A DNA stretch of 64,000 nucleotides from contig CM060681.1 in NCBI GenBank assembly GCA_030686995.1, positions 163,023,333 to 163,087,332 of the forward strand, in the 5' to 3' direction. The notes under the pieces were generated by a model that did not search any database, had not been told where the DNA came from, and worked only from the letters and a program-made list of their open reading frames with translations. Positions 11,872-23,005 of the stretch are shown one piece after another; the first letter of the stretch is position 1; each line of letters opens with the position of its first letter. The translations under genes and the position numbers were made by a program. The stretch is from Artemisia argyi (Eukaryota; Streptophyta; Magnoliopsida; Asterales; Asteraceae).

Positions 11872-12080
11872 GCTGAACTTCAATATTTGCCCGAGAATGC
11901 AAGAATCGGTGCCAGCATTGGTTTGACTGCTAAACCCGTAATCAGCTTTTCTGGTGTGGCTGGGAACAACACTGTTGCACTTGGGGCTAACATTTTGTTT
12001 CATACCGCAACTGGGGTTCTCACCAAGTACAATCGAGGCTTGAGTTTCACCACTTCTGATCTCATTGCATCCTTGACACT
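11872..12080 (+). pseudogene. Single exon of a mitochondrial porin (VDAC) gene
   Basis: An acceptor TTTTTTTGCAG precedes 11872, and CACT|GTGAGT follows 12080. The 69 codons between match an internal VDAC exon: AELQYLPENA, RIGASIGLTA, NFSGV-like ISFSGVAGNN, FHTATGVLTKYN and GLSFTTSDLIASLTL. VDAC forms the beta-barrel channel of the outer mitochondrial membrane and has about 275 residues, so only about a quarter is present. No other VDAC exon was found nearby and the next coding-like exon belongs to another gene. This is therefore an exon fragment with intact splice sites, not a complete gene. Confidence 0.8.
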
Positions 12081-12614
12081 GTGAGTGATTCTTTAGCTTG
12101 GAATTTTTATTTTGAATATTGGATTAGGATGTTGCATAAGGTGTCAAATCGAATTGATTTGGGCCGTGTTAGGTTGATTTACAAACACTTTATGTTCATT
12201 CAGTATATACTGATTAATATTAGATTTTATAAAATAAAAATAAAATAAAAAAAGTTCTGCTTTTTTAGTTTTGTGATATGATTATTAGCTGGATTAAAAC
12301 TGGTATGATTTGTGTTATGAAGGGGGTTGGTATCATTTGTTAGGATAATAAATTAATTTGAAAAAAAAGTAGTTGTTTTTAGTATGTAATGTGACTATTA
12401 GCTGAATCGAGACGATTTTGATGGTATGATTTGTGTTAATATTGGCTGTGATTGATGCTTATGAAGTGGAATAGTAGAATTTGTTAGATGACAGTTTAAT
12501 TTGATGTTGGTGTAGATGTATGGTAGTTAAGCCCTTATTGTGCCTTTTTAACTTTTATGATTACTAACTCTTAAATCTATCTATATATTAAACAACAATA
12601 GATTTTCTTTTCAG

Positions 12615-13451
12615 ATTTTGCTCCTATGCTGAAGAGACCGGGGATTGGATTGGAACCTTTGAGGGACATAAAGGTGCAGTGGGGAGTTATTGTCTTGATA
12701 GCAATGCCTTGCGTGTTGCATCTGCATCAGCTGCTGATTTCTCTGCGTATGTAAACATTGTTTTCATTATTTTTGCTTGATTACCATCTGTTCAATTTGC
12801 ACCAGTTAATTTTTAGTGAATGTGGCAGTTTTAACTTTTAATCTTTCGCTTATGAATGAGTCGGTTCGGATTGTGTCCTATAAAAAGTAGTCAAGTGGGT
12901 CATAGGCAGCCTAAATGCATACAATTTTCGTTTTATCGTCTTATATAACTATAAATTAGAATATGAGTATTATTGTAACACAAATTTTCCGTCTTCGTTG
13001 ACTTGCAGTATTAACCTGTTACCTATACAGCCCATCTTGCCATGTCGGTCGTAGGCAGCCTAAATGCATACAATTTTCGTTTTATCGTCTTATATAACTA
13101 TAAATTAGAATATGAGTATTATTATAACACAAATTTTCCGTCTTCGTTGACTTGCAGTATTAACCTGTTACCTATACAGCCCATCTTGCCATGTCAAGTT
13201 TGGTCCTTCTAAAGATGGTCGTTGCATGATGTCTACTGCTTTTTCACTGGAATATTTGCTTCAAATGGTTTCGATGGTCCTCTAAAGCAAAATGGAGTTT
13301 TGGTATAGTTTTAAAATGGTTAGAGCTTACTTTTTCCTATGACTAATAGAACCCTTTTTTAGTTTACAGGAAATTGTGGGATGCGTTAACCGGGGACTTA
13401 CTGCACTCTTTTGACCACAAACATATTGTTTGAGCATGCTCCTTTTTAGAG
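12615..13451 (+). pseudogene. STRAP-like WD40 gene fragment, two exons, broken
   Basis: Exon A (12615-12746, after TTTTCAG, ending CTGC|GTATGT) gives APML, then after a frame break [17 protein letters not shown] and [19 protein letters not shown]. Exon B (13370-13451, after TTTACAG) continues KLWDALTGDLLHSFDHKHIV, then a TGA stop at about 13432, then ACSF. These match the first WD repeats of serine-threonine kinase receptor-associated protein (STRAP), an SMN-complex and mRNA-associated WD40 protein. In the family a few residues (RNG-like) stand where the deletion and frameshift occur. Retained introns show that it was copied as DNA and not as a processed mRNA. Nothing clear follows downstream. 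Confidence 0.78.
12903..13195 (+). repeat. Tandem duplication, 149-bp period, in the STRAP fragment intron
   Basis: The segment starting TAGGCAGCCTAAATGCATAC at 12903 recurs at 13052 and runs to CATCTTGCCATGTC in both copies, with hardly a difference. Both copies contain the acceptor-like TTGACTTGCAG. The near identity points to a recent duplication inside an already dead gene. Confidence 0.88.
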
Positions 13452-14876
13452 GTAAATACATATTTGTCTTTCTTTGTAGCAAGTCTTATATCGTATTTCA
13501 TCAGCGTATATTGATGAAAGAAAACTGCACCGGATGGATCGGGATTTGACTTTATAATCGCTTCTTCTGCCGAAAATATGGAATTGATGAGGTAGTAATT
13601 TTATAATAATGCTCTTTGCTGGGTGCCAGTTTTAGAAATTCAAGTGTTCCAGACCAAGTATATCCTTAATATCCTTGAAACAAAGATGCACAACTCAAAC
13701 TTATACCCAACAGCCTTGATGCAGCACTTTATTCAGTACCAAACAGCCCCTGATGTAGCTCTAAAGTCAGTACCGAACAACCCATTCCTCACATTCAGGG
13801 GATATGGTTCAGTGAGTTTAAAGTTAAAGCAGCCTTGTTCATCTGTATATTTAAGGGTGTTTTTGCTGTCAAACCGGGGCGTTTGGTTGCTGTTTTTCTT
13901 CACTTAACAGCAGTAACCAATCACAAACAAAAGAACAAGGTTATTAGAGGTAGTGATGATAAATCTGTTATATATCTGTAGTCCAAGTGAAATCGAACAA
14001 AGTTTGAGAATAACCGTATCTTGGAGGGCCATTTATATTAATGCTGCCAGGACAGTTTTTTCTCTTTATTCTGATACATTCTTACAGATCTGAGCCTCCA
14101 CTTTTTACTGATATCTCTATTTCTTTTTAGCGAAAAGCGACATATATATTTCTAAGAAACTGAATGTGTTCATGGGAAAATATATAGGTGTGGGATAATA
14201 CCATAATTGAGTCTGCAGAAGATAGGTTCTATGGTTCTAATATCGAGAATTATATCGATGCAATTCAAAGAAACATTATGGTATAAGAAGTTTTTTTCCT
14301 AACGGTTTATTTACTTTCGAGTCATTAACATTATTCATAAATATTTATTTTTTTGTCAAAAGCATAATCTGTGACAGACCATTTCTGGAGTTCTCTTGGT
14401 TACATAACGACCCAAACAAAATATAAAGCTACCATTTAATGACATATTTAATTTATTTAATGGCAGAAAGAATGGACGGATCAAGTTGAAAACTAGGAAA
14501 ACTGCAGCGGAAATCAGACGACTTGCCCAAAATGAATACTTTGAACAGATATGCAAGTGAAGGAATAAAAGCATACAAAGGAGTTGCAAATGATTCAGTT
14601 CTTAGAGGTAAGACATTTCACACAACTTGGTTCATTTTTGATTAAATAAGTGTCACGATATATGATTTAGCAAACTATTTTGTAATTGCAGATGAATATG
14701 GGCACTAGCACAACACAAGGAAAGCTATTGAGGAAAGTTTTAGTGCACTCTTTTGCAACGTAAAGAAACCTTTTGCTGCATTCAACAATATAAATTAAAG
14801 ACATCTAAAGCTATTTTGGATCATGGTGTAAGCTAAATATCACATGCTTCAAGTACATATGGCATAGAGATATTTA
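13452..14876 (+). other. Between pseudogene and MITE: no intact gene
   Basis: Contains a 94-codon ORF (13623-13907) without recognisable domains. A short coding-like stretch near 14486-14606 ends at a possible donor (AGAG|GTAAGA), but I cannot assign it. The block at 14703-14782 is homologous to 8473-8552 and follows an acceptor-like TAATTGCAG, so the duplicated block may be an exon-containing fragment. Confidence 0.45.
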
Positions 14877-15256
14877 GGGTGCGTTTAGTTGGGGGAAAAC
14901 ACCCTTTGTTTTCCACAAAATGTTTTGTGGAAACCAAGGAAAACAGAGATCGCGTTCAAATCAACGTTTTCTAACAAAATGTTATGCAAAACACAAAATC
15001 CCCTATTACCTAACTTAACAAGGAAAATTACAAAACTAATTTTAGTTGTTTATAGAAAATACAAACATAAACTAAGCGTTTTCTATATTTTCAAGTGTTT
15101 TGTGAAAATAAATTTCCCTTCCAAATTTTTACAAAACTAGAGATAGAAAACAAGAGAATTTTAAGCTTTAAGCTTTGACTTGGTCAACTGCGTGCTTTTG
15201 CGGTAGTTGGTGGCCAACTGCCCTGGTTAGAATTTTTTCTCCAACTAAACGAACCC
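14877..15256 (+). mobile_element. MITE with 16-bp terminal inverted repeats
   Basis: Left end GGGTGCGTTTAGTTGG; right end CCAACTAAACGAACCC, whose complement differs at one position. Size is 380 bp. Inner arms also pair in part (TTTTCCACAAAATGTTTTGT). I could not define a target duplication (flanks ATATTTA and TTGTATT), so hAT versus other superfamily is open. Confidence 0.75.
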
Positions 15257-15545
15257 TTGTATTTTTAGTATTTGTATGTATATGAGCTGTATAACTGATT
15301 TTATCATAAATATAATTCCTGGAACTCTAACTAGGTTGGTTTTGGGTGTTTTGAGTCTTAGTTTCTAACAATGTCTAGCCTATAATTTCAAAAAGAAATT
15401 TATCTTACATGCTAGCCCAAGCTTGCGCTAACTTTTGCTTAGATCCTGCTGCAACGCATCGTTTATAAACAAATACCACAATAATCAGTCATCATATCCT
15501 TTTGCAAAAACTTTTACTATAAACTATTACTCCGTATCACTTAAA

Positions 15546-16394
15546 CTAGTTACGAAAACAAGACAGCAAGTCCTTGCATTGTGGCTGCTCCAACTGCTGC
15601 TGCACCTCTGGTTGAAGACCCGAATTCACACCATCATAGGAACCGTCATCATCTTCACTAGTTGTCGTCAATGATTTAGAGTCTGATGATTGCATGAATC
15701 GTTTATCAGGATCATAACTACATAAGACCTGACCCATAAGCATTACCGGATGATATCCGTTATCAACATTAGTATTTGATGATCTACGAGACTCCACATG
15801 ATCATCAGACCCAAAACTGTTGTTGTTGTCGTCGTCATTGTTGTTGTTGTGATCAATCGGGGTCATCGTTGTTATCGGATTAGGGTTAGATTGTGGTATC
15901 ATCAAAGAAAGTTGAGTATCAAGATTCGGAATCTTGGAAGTTTTTGTTAACTTTAGCAAATCAATCTTTGTTCTAACTTCCTTAATTTTCGTTCCTAAGG
16001 CGGAAGAGAGGTCATTTAATTCACTAAGTGAGGACTTATCCAAGGAATCAAACCAACTCGGGTACTTGGCTTCCAAGTTCTCTTTCTTCGCCTTTTTAAG
16101 TTCTTCTTCGATCTTCTTCTTCCTATCCTCACAAAAATCCCATAAACCATACGACTTGATCCTCCCGCCATAGCTTTTGTAATTCTTTATCATATCGTTG
16201 AGATAAAGAGGATCTTGTGGGAAGATCTCAGCGTTTTGTTGATGCTCAGAAAACATTATCACGGACACATCAACACCACAAAGAGTACCGAGCTCTCGAG
16301 CTTTCTTTAAGACACAGTCTTTTCTTCTTGTGAACGTGATATTACGTATCTTCTTGTCGTTGATCCGTTCCATCTTTATCTTAACTCGACCCAT
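15546..16394 (-). CDS. Type I MADS-box protein (M-beta-like), copy 2
   Basis: A 282-residue intronless ORF. The MADS domain occupies residues 1-58 (MGRVKIKMERINDKK, RNITFTRRKDCVLKKARELG, TLCGVDVSVIMFSEH). It continues with NAEIFPQDPLYLNDMI, a lysine/glutamate-rich helix (about 90-125) and LEAKYPSWFDSLDKSS, a motif typical of M-beta proteins. The middle has an extra 20-25 residues compared with copy 1, including TSKIPNLDTQLSLMIPQS. The C-terminus is Asn/Asp-, Ser- and Gln-rich and ends in LLSCFRN. It is predicted to be a nuclear DNA-binding regulator. It is a tandem paralogue of 9283-10071 in the same orientation. The two share the 5'-UTR intron and a downstream block. No frame break was seen, so both copies could be active. 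Confidence 0.87.
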   Translation of the reverse strand: MGRVKIKMERINDKKIRNITFTRRKDCVLKKARELGTLCGVDVSVIMFSEHQQNAEIFPQDPLYLNDMIKNYKSYGGRIKSYGLWDFCEDRKKKIEEELKKAKKENLEAKYPSWFDSLDKSSLSELNDLSSALGTKIKEVRTKIDLLKLTKTSKIPNLDTQLSLMIPQSNPNPITTMTPIDHNNNNDDDNNNSFGSDDHVESRRSSNTNVDNGYHPVMLMGQVLCSYDPDKRFMQSSDSKSLTTTSEDDDGSYDGVNSGLQPEVQQQLEQPQCKDLLSCFRN

Positions 16395-16404
16395 GTCTTA
16401 AAAT

Positions 16405-16610
16405 CTGCCAAAAACATCATAACATGTTTTTAATACAATGTTAAACCAACGTATAATACTATAGACATAACCCATGCATGCATTAAATTAAAATAAAAAG
16501 AGTTCGATAAAGTTTACCAGTAAGAACTTAAACCTTTATCGATCGAGAAAAAAATTATAGAAGACGGGTTAAGGAATGACAGGCAATGGATATTGAGATG
16601 TGTTTATAGA
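16405..16610 (-). promoter_or_regulatory. 5' leader with intron and TATA box of MADS copy 2
   Basis: On the minus strand TTACTG|GTAAAC (intron start 16517) and TTTTTGGCAG (intron end 16405) define a 113-bp 5'-UTR intron that stops 10 bases before the ATG. CTATAAACA lies near 16602-16610. The donor context TTACTG|GTAAA is identical to that of copy 1. Confidence 0.65.
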
Positions 16611-16820
16611 GAAAATTTGGTGTGTTGGTGTCTAATATGGAATTATTTTATGTATGGATGAATTTTAAATTAGGATACTTATCTTTTTTATTCCAACTAA
16701 GATACGATACTGAATTTTGAATATATGGTAAGTTGTCAATGGGTAAGCATCAGTTGTAAACTTGTAATACTAAAAACGGCGGTATCTACATACACTCAAA
16801 TTTACCATCTATATATAATA

Positions 16821-17019
16821 CAACTTATTACGCAAATCTACCATATATGTAGTTTATCAATATACAACTTATTACACAAATCTACCATATATGTAGTTTA
16901 TCAATATACAACTTATTACGCAAGTCTACCATATATAAAATTTATCAATAATACAACTTATTACGCAAATCTACCATATATATAGTTTATCAATAATACA
17001 ACTTATTACGCAACATTTA

Positions 17020-17073
<54 letters not shown>

Positions 17074-17120
17074 TATCAATAATACAACTTATTACGCAAC
17101 ATTTACCATATTTTATAACA
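16821..17120 (+). repeat. 44-45-bp tandem repeat with TA expansion
   Basis: CAACTTATTACGCAA recurs at 16821, 16865, 16909, 16954, 16999 and 17085. Each unit includes TCTACCATATAT and GTTTATCAATA. In the fifth unit the ATATAT core has expanded to a TA run at 17022-17070, which accounts for its greater length. Confidence 0.9.
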
Positions 17121-17599
17121 AAACTAATAGAAACAATAAGTAAAATAAATTTTTATGTGTTTTTGCTAAACATTGTCCACTGTGCAATGGTTAAAATTAA
17201 CCTATTATTTCTATTATTTAAAATAATTACAGTATGTATTTAACACATAATAAATGAATATACAAATTACCTTAAATAACATATTTTTTCTATATATACA
17301 ATAATTATATATTAAATGCACAATAAATAAACTATAAATTGCCTTTTATATTTATCATAATTATTGGTTTACTAGGCGATGTTTAGCAAAACTCAATTAT
17401 TATACATTATATATATTCTACAAACGCTAAGCTTAAAGTATCGTATTATACAGGGACGGATACAGGGGTTCCCACGGGTGCCGGGGCACCACATAGATTT
17501 TTTCAATGTAGTGTTAATTTTTGGAAGAAAAAAAAAACAACGATTTTTCCTAAAATCATCTTAAATGCGTCCAATCCGTCGACATGTGTTTCTAGTATT

Positions 17600-17882
17600 A
17601 AAGCATCCACTATGATAAACATTTACAAATGTTTATAATCATGCCACATCACAAACACATAAACCTTTTAAATTTATAAACCTATTTTCACTATAGATAA
17701 ACTTGTTAAAGTTTTATAAATATATAACATAACTCAATGCATTAAATTATGAAAATGTCTAAAATATTGGACCTCTTCATACCATATAAGTATGAAATTG
17801 ATGTCTACTATTGTTAACAATATTATGTACCTCTTCACCTTTTCATAAACTCTTTTATAAACCTCCATAGTTGATACCTTTA
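17600..17882 (+). mobile_element. MITE of the GCATCCACTATG family, copy 1
   Basis: Begins AAAGCATCCACTATGATAAA and ends with CCTCCATAGTTGATACCTTT, an imperfect inverted complement. The interior is rich in ATAAACCTNTTTNNATAAA words. The same ends occur at 18303-18646. The superfamily is not determined. Confidence 0.6.
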
Positions 17883-18083
17883 GTGTTCAATTTCTGTGTG
17901 CACCCGGCCATATTTAGTTCTGGTTCCGTCTTTGAATATTGAAAATGAATTAAATAATTATGACTTATGAGAGTTATAAAATTTTATATTAAATATAATT
18001 CCTGATTTCCTTCCATTAAATATATTAAAATATTAATAAGCAATACAAATCAATAAGCTTGTTCCAAAAATATATTATGGGTA

Positions 18084-18446
18084 AATTGGGTGTGTTTGGG
18101 AGTGGGCTTATTTGTGCTTACGGGGTCTTAAACTTTTGAAATAAGTCGGCTTGTATAATAAGTCTTGTTTGGCGTCGAGGCATATGGAGGCTTTTTAAAA
18201 CTATAAACCCTAACCTAATAGAAGGGGCTAAAAGTTGTAGACCGGGGCTTTTAAATTATTAATTACTTATTTACCCACAAAAATATCAAACATATACTAT
18301 AAAGGCATCCACTATGATAAAGCTATTAAAAGGTTTATACAATTAATAAATCATTAATTTAAAAATTTTTCATATTATAAACTTATTGCTATTATGAATA
18401 AACCTATTCAAAAAGCTTTTCATATCATAAAACACAATCAACATTT

Positions 18447-18529
<83 letters not shown>

Positions 18530-19146
18530 TAGACCTTTTCATTCCACCTAGGATTGAAATGGTTATTCACTATGGTTCACAAATTTATAGACCTCTTCAA
18601 AAATGTTTAGACCTATTCATAAACCACCATAGTGGATGCTATAAGTTTATTTAATTATGTCATTTTTATTAATTTAACAATAATAAGCTCAAGCCTAAGC
18701 TAATTTGTCAAACAAGTTTATGAAAATACAAATTTCAATTTCTATATAAGTCTCAGCCCCAGTCCTAGCCCAAGCTCCAGCCCTAACTCATTTCACCAAA
18801 CATACCCAGTGAAATTAGCTGGAGTTGGGGCTTATATTATAAGATTGAAGTTGGAGCTTATTTTTTTATAAAGATATATCAAATTACATTCATTTATATT
18901 TTCAGCTTTTACATGACAGACATTGACAGTCCACTATATTTTGAATGGTATTTAAATATTTTGACTAAAACTTATAAGCCTCCATAAGCCTATTTCAAGT
19001 GGCTTAGGCTTATGAAGCTTTTTTTTTTTTTTTTTTTTTAAAGAAAGGCATGAAAGCCTATGACTTATTAAAGATTCCATAAGCTTGTGTGACAAACGAA
19101 GCTTATTTTAAAAGTTCAAACCGCTATAAGCCCTGCACCAGACACA
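18084..19146 (+). mobile_element. Degenerate fold-back element containing a nested MITE
   Basis: The left arm (GGGTGTGTTTGGGAGTGGGCTTAT, with CTTAAACTTTTGAAATAAG further in) pairs imperfectly with the right arm (CTTATTTTAAAAGTTC ... ATAAGCCCTGCACCAGACACAACC). The interior has further CTTATAAGC-type inverted words, a T(20) run at 19021-19039 and the nested MITE at 18303-18646. The arms are eroded, so this is an old element. Confidence 0.5.
18303..18646 (+). mobile_element. MITE of the GCATCCACTATG family, copy 2, with TA microsatellite
   Basis: Left end AAAGGCATCCACTATGATAA; right end CCACCATAGTGGATGCTATA. The inner inverted 13 bases, GCATCCACTATGA against the complement of CCATAGTGGATGC, are nearly perfect. 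It is related to 17600-17882. A TA run at 18450-18526 lies inside. Confidence 0.68.
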
Positions 19147-19413
19147 ACCACACAAAAAAGTTTTCTTCCAAACTATAGTTAACCTTTTCTTTTAAGTCAA
19201 TATAAAAATCAAAACATTAATTGAAATTTAAGTAACACAATTGAAACACGTGTCATTTACTCTTCCTTCATAATAAATTATTTCAATATAATATAATTAC
19301 TAAAAGTCGTAAATTATTTTTCATATTAAAGTACTGCAACATAACTTTACTCCATATCAACAATCAGCAAAATAAATCACATAAAAGGTCCCAATCTTGT
19401 AATAAAACAAAAA

Positions 19414-19414
<1 letters not shown>

Positions 19415-19501
<87 letters not shown>
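19415..19501. repeat. TA dinucleotide microsatellite
   Basis: An uninterrupted (TA)n tract of about 43 units. Reading frames through it give meaningless Tyr-Ile polymers. Confidence 0.97.
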
Positions 19502-19504
<3 letters not shown>

Positions 19505-20121
19505 TGCGAACCATAAAAAATAATTGTAATGCATATAGTATAATCAAATGTAACCAATTATCATTAATACTCTCTTTATATTGAATCAACATGGATGAGT
19601 ACTCTATAGTTTTATTGAATTAGTTTATTATTACTTAAACTTATTGTAAAAATTTATCCTCACAATTCATAATATTATTATAACGGGAAATATAAAATGA
19701 AAAACATTTATCGCAAACGTCGATGCAACATGGTAGTTCTTTTATAAAGCATGTATAACTTTGAAGTACTATTCAACGAGCTAATTTATAGCATTTTAAT
19801 GCGTGTATTAATAGACCTTCTAAGTAGTACTTATTATGAAAATAGTACAAGCACATAAAATTAGAGTTTTTTGGATCATTATAGTAGTTTTAAAAGTATT
19901 TAACAAAATGCATACATTTAAAAGTATTTAATAAAATATTTAATTATTTTCTTTTCCTTTTACAAGATCGAAAACTCTCATTAAATTTGATATTTTTAGC
20001 CAATCATCGTCTACACTCTACACTATCTTTAATTCCATACAACTATGTCATCAAATAAGAAAATAATAACATACTAGGAAAAAGTCGGCCATAGGCTTCA
20101 TCTGGGTGTTCGCATTTCTTA
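19502..20121. other. Intergenic AT-rich sequence
   Basis: No gene, RNA or paired terminal repeat that I can support. It ends at the TTA (20119-20121) flanking the first Harbinger element. Confidence 0.5.
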
Positions 20122-22315
20122 GGGGGTGGCAACCCATCGGCAAAATGGGTTCGGCAACACTTGCCGATCGGCAATGCCCATTGCCTTCCATTCGGCAAGC
20201 CAAATTCGGCAGTCCATTCGGTAGATTTCACCGATTCGGCACAAGCCATTTCCAAGAAGAATTTGAACGTTACATTTAATTATCCGGACGTTGGGATGTT
20301 TTCCAAAAAAATTTAAAATCTCACAATTAACAATTTAAATTACACGTAATATTTCAAATACATTCCAAACATTCAAATCAATCTCTTTCAAAAAACAACT
20401 ATGGATCATCAATCCAAACATGGTTCAAGCTCACACAAAGGTCGAGGACGTGGGTCTCGATCACAACCCGGTCCATCCCAATTCACGCGTCCGCAACATC
20501 CTAATCAACCTTACTATCCCCAACCTCCAAATCGCACCCAAATTCCAACTCAACCTTACTATCCCCAACCTCCAAATCAAAACATTTATCCTCTTCAACC
20601 TCAACCACAACCGCAATATTTTCAAAATCCTCCTCCAATGAATCCGGCCAATTATAATATTTTAATGACTAATGAATTTAATCCATTCAACGACTACCGT
20701 GATGGTCGAGCAAGACGTGAACCGAGTGTAGAACGTCAATTACCAATTTACGATAATGAAGATGACGAAATTGAATTTGTCCCCGAAACTCAATTTACGA
20801 ATACAACGGGTAAGGTTTACTAATTTTTTTAGTCGTATATGTATATATATAAATTTTTATTAAATCGTATTTTTTTTATATAAATCTTATGCATTTAATT
20901 TTTTTGATTGTAGAAATCGTATTTTTTTTTATTAAATCGTATTTTTTTTTATTAAATCATATTTTTTTTTATTAAATCGTATTTTTTTTTATAAATCTTA
21001 TGCATTTAATTTTTTTGATTGTAGAAATCGTGTTTTTTTTTATTAAATCGTATTTTTTTTTTTAAATCGTTTTTTTTTTTTTTTTTTTTTTTTTGTGATT
21101 AATTAGGTGAAGGAGAAAATGATGATGAAGAAATTGTAGAAATACCAAAACCGAGTAAAGCTAGAAGCAAACCTTGGACAACGGAAGATGAGGTCGCTTT
21201 GGCAAAAGCTTGGGTGCATATCTCGACTTGTCCAAAAATCGGGAATCAACAAAAGTCGGCAAGCTTTTGGGGAAGAATCCTTGAACATTTCTCTCAAAAC
21301 GTACCAAATCATGAACGAACACACCATGGCTTGAACACAAAATGGGAAAATATGAATGCGGAAATGAATATTTTTAACGGCCTCTACATCCAATCGGTAT
21401 ATTTTTTAATTATATTTTTTTGTATATAGTTTATATTTGATATGATTGTATCAAATTATATTTATTACTTTTATAATTGTAGAACCGTCTTCGAGATAGT
21501 GGTTGTGACGATCTTGACGTGATGAAAAATGCCATGGCCGATTTTTAAAAAAAAAACAAAAGGCAAAACTTTTGGACACATTGATGCTTGGGAAATTGTA
21601 AGACAAAATGACAAATGGTTGGAACAACCAATTGTCGGACAAACATCATCGTCTAATTCTGATAAACGGAAAAAGTCGTCTGAATCGAGCAACGACAATG
21701 TTGAGACAATTATTCCGGATTTGAATGAAGACACAACTCCTACCCGTAAAAGACGGGGCAAAAAAGTGTTTCTGAGTCGTCCACAAGTAATAGTGTTGCT
21801 GCGACTTTAGAAATTTATGCTTCAAAGAAATCACAACTATTAGCGGAGTCGCTAGAGAAAAAACGTGCAAAGGATGAGTTGGCCGAAAAATTGATGGCGG
21901 CACAAGTACAAGGTGCACAAGAAAAGGCCTTTATCCGAGCTTTTAAATTTTTCAACGAACCGCACAATAACATAGAAGATCCGGATATACGGGAAATTGC
22001 AATACAAAAAAAACGTGAATTCGCAGCAAAGTATGGATGACCTTGCAATTTTTAGTTTTATTTATGTTTTTTTTTAAGTATTATGTAATAATTATTGAAT
22101 TATTATTAATAAAATAGTTGTTTTTTATTTATGTTTTTTTAATTTAAATTTTGTTATTGATAAATGTAATTAATGCTTGACTAGGCAAAAACTTAGGCAA
22201 GATTGCCACTAAAAAAGAAGATTTAGGCAAGATTAGGCAAAAAATGTGTTGGACAAACTTGATTGGTTGTTTGGTTTAAAAGAGGAGGCATTGTGTGGCA
22301 AGGTTGTCACCCCCC
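20122..22315 (+). mobile_element. PIF/Harbinger-type element I, 2.19 kb
   Basis: The ends are GGGGGTGGCAACC and GGTTGTCACCCCC (12 of 13 inverted matches), flanked on both sides by TTA (20119-20121 and 22316-22318), the PIF/Harbinger target duplication. It carries one Myb-like ORF1 remnant and no transposase. The left subterminal 100 bases hold at least seven copies of a TCGGCA or TTCGGCA word, while the right end has TTAGGCAA words instead. Intron 1 of the ORF contains repeats of AAATCG plus a T run. Confidence 0.85.
20401..22040 (+). pseudogene. Harbinger ORF1 (Myb/SANT-like), three exons, two frameshifts
   Basis: Exon 1 (20401-20809) is Gln/Pro/Tyr-rich, ending ...EFVPETQFTNTTG. Exon 2 (21107-21396) holds the Myb/trihelix-like domain (KPWTTEDEVALAKAW, FWGRILEHF, LNTKWENMNAEM). 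Exon 3 (21483-22040) resembles the C-terminal NAM-associated region (AWEIVRQNDKW, then LAESLEKKRAKDELAEKL, ending EFAAKYG). Introns follow GT-AG. The frame breaks at an A run near 21548 and again near 21770, so no complete protein is made. In this superfamily ORF1 is the DNA-binding partner that helps the transposase enter the nucleus and bind DNA. Host proteins annotated as glutathione S-transferase T3-like are of the same kind. Confidence 0.82.
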
Positions 22316-22318
22316 TTA

Positions 22319-23005
22319 CGTCCGTGTCATTCATGATGTAAGGAACAACTCCATATTAATCACCGTAGAACCGATAACGAGCAATTAAAACCATAATGTT
22401 TCGATCAAATATGTCATTTAATGTTGGTTCCATTATCCTCCTTCAGGAGTATTTACGATGCATTTGAGCAATCAATATGAATGTAGCATGCATCTGTATG
22501 AAGTTATGATTCCAAAGGCCTTTACGTGTTCATTTGTTAGTTAATAGTATATTGGTTTCAGTGATCCGTAGCATCTTGTTTACCATGTTCCTCTAGCTAG
22601 GCGGACTTGGCGATATGCCAGAATCATGTTGACATCCCAAACTCCTCATCAAGAGAAACATAACATTCCTTCGAATGATGACTCAAGAATCATGTCATGC
22701 ATCATCACCGTCGCTCATAAAAGAATCGGCTATGAAAGAGTCGAAAATTACGAGGATGAAGGAGATGAGGACGTTTATGCATATGGAAAAGTAATGGCTA
22801 CAAAAAATCTTTCATAGAGAAACCTAAAACTACGTATTTTATTAAATACTTTTAAAACTACCTATTCTATTAAATACTTTTTACATATTCTATTAAATAC
22901 TTTTTAAAAGTACTATAGTGATACAAAAAACTCCATAAAATTATCTTAGAATATTAAATTTGAGTTAATGATTTTGGGAGTTATAAAATAGTTGTTAGTA
23001 ATTTG
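22319..23005. other. Spacer between Harbinger I and II
   Basis: A 63-codon ORF at 22626-22817 with an acidic stretch (ENYEDEGDEDVYAYG) has no family I recognise. The rest is AT-rich, with repeats of CTATTAAATACTTTT near 22830-22910. No confident feature. Confidence 0.4.

Noticed and set aside
18394..18654. ORFs of Tyr-Ile polymer here and near 19357-19592
   Set aside because: They are translations of TA microsatellites.
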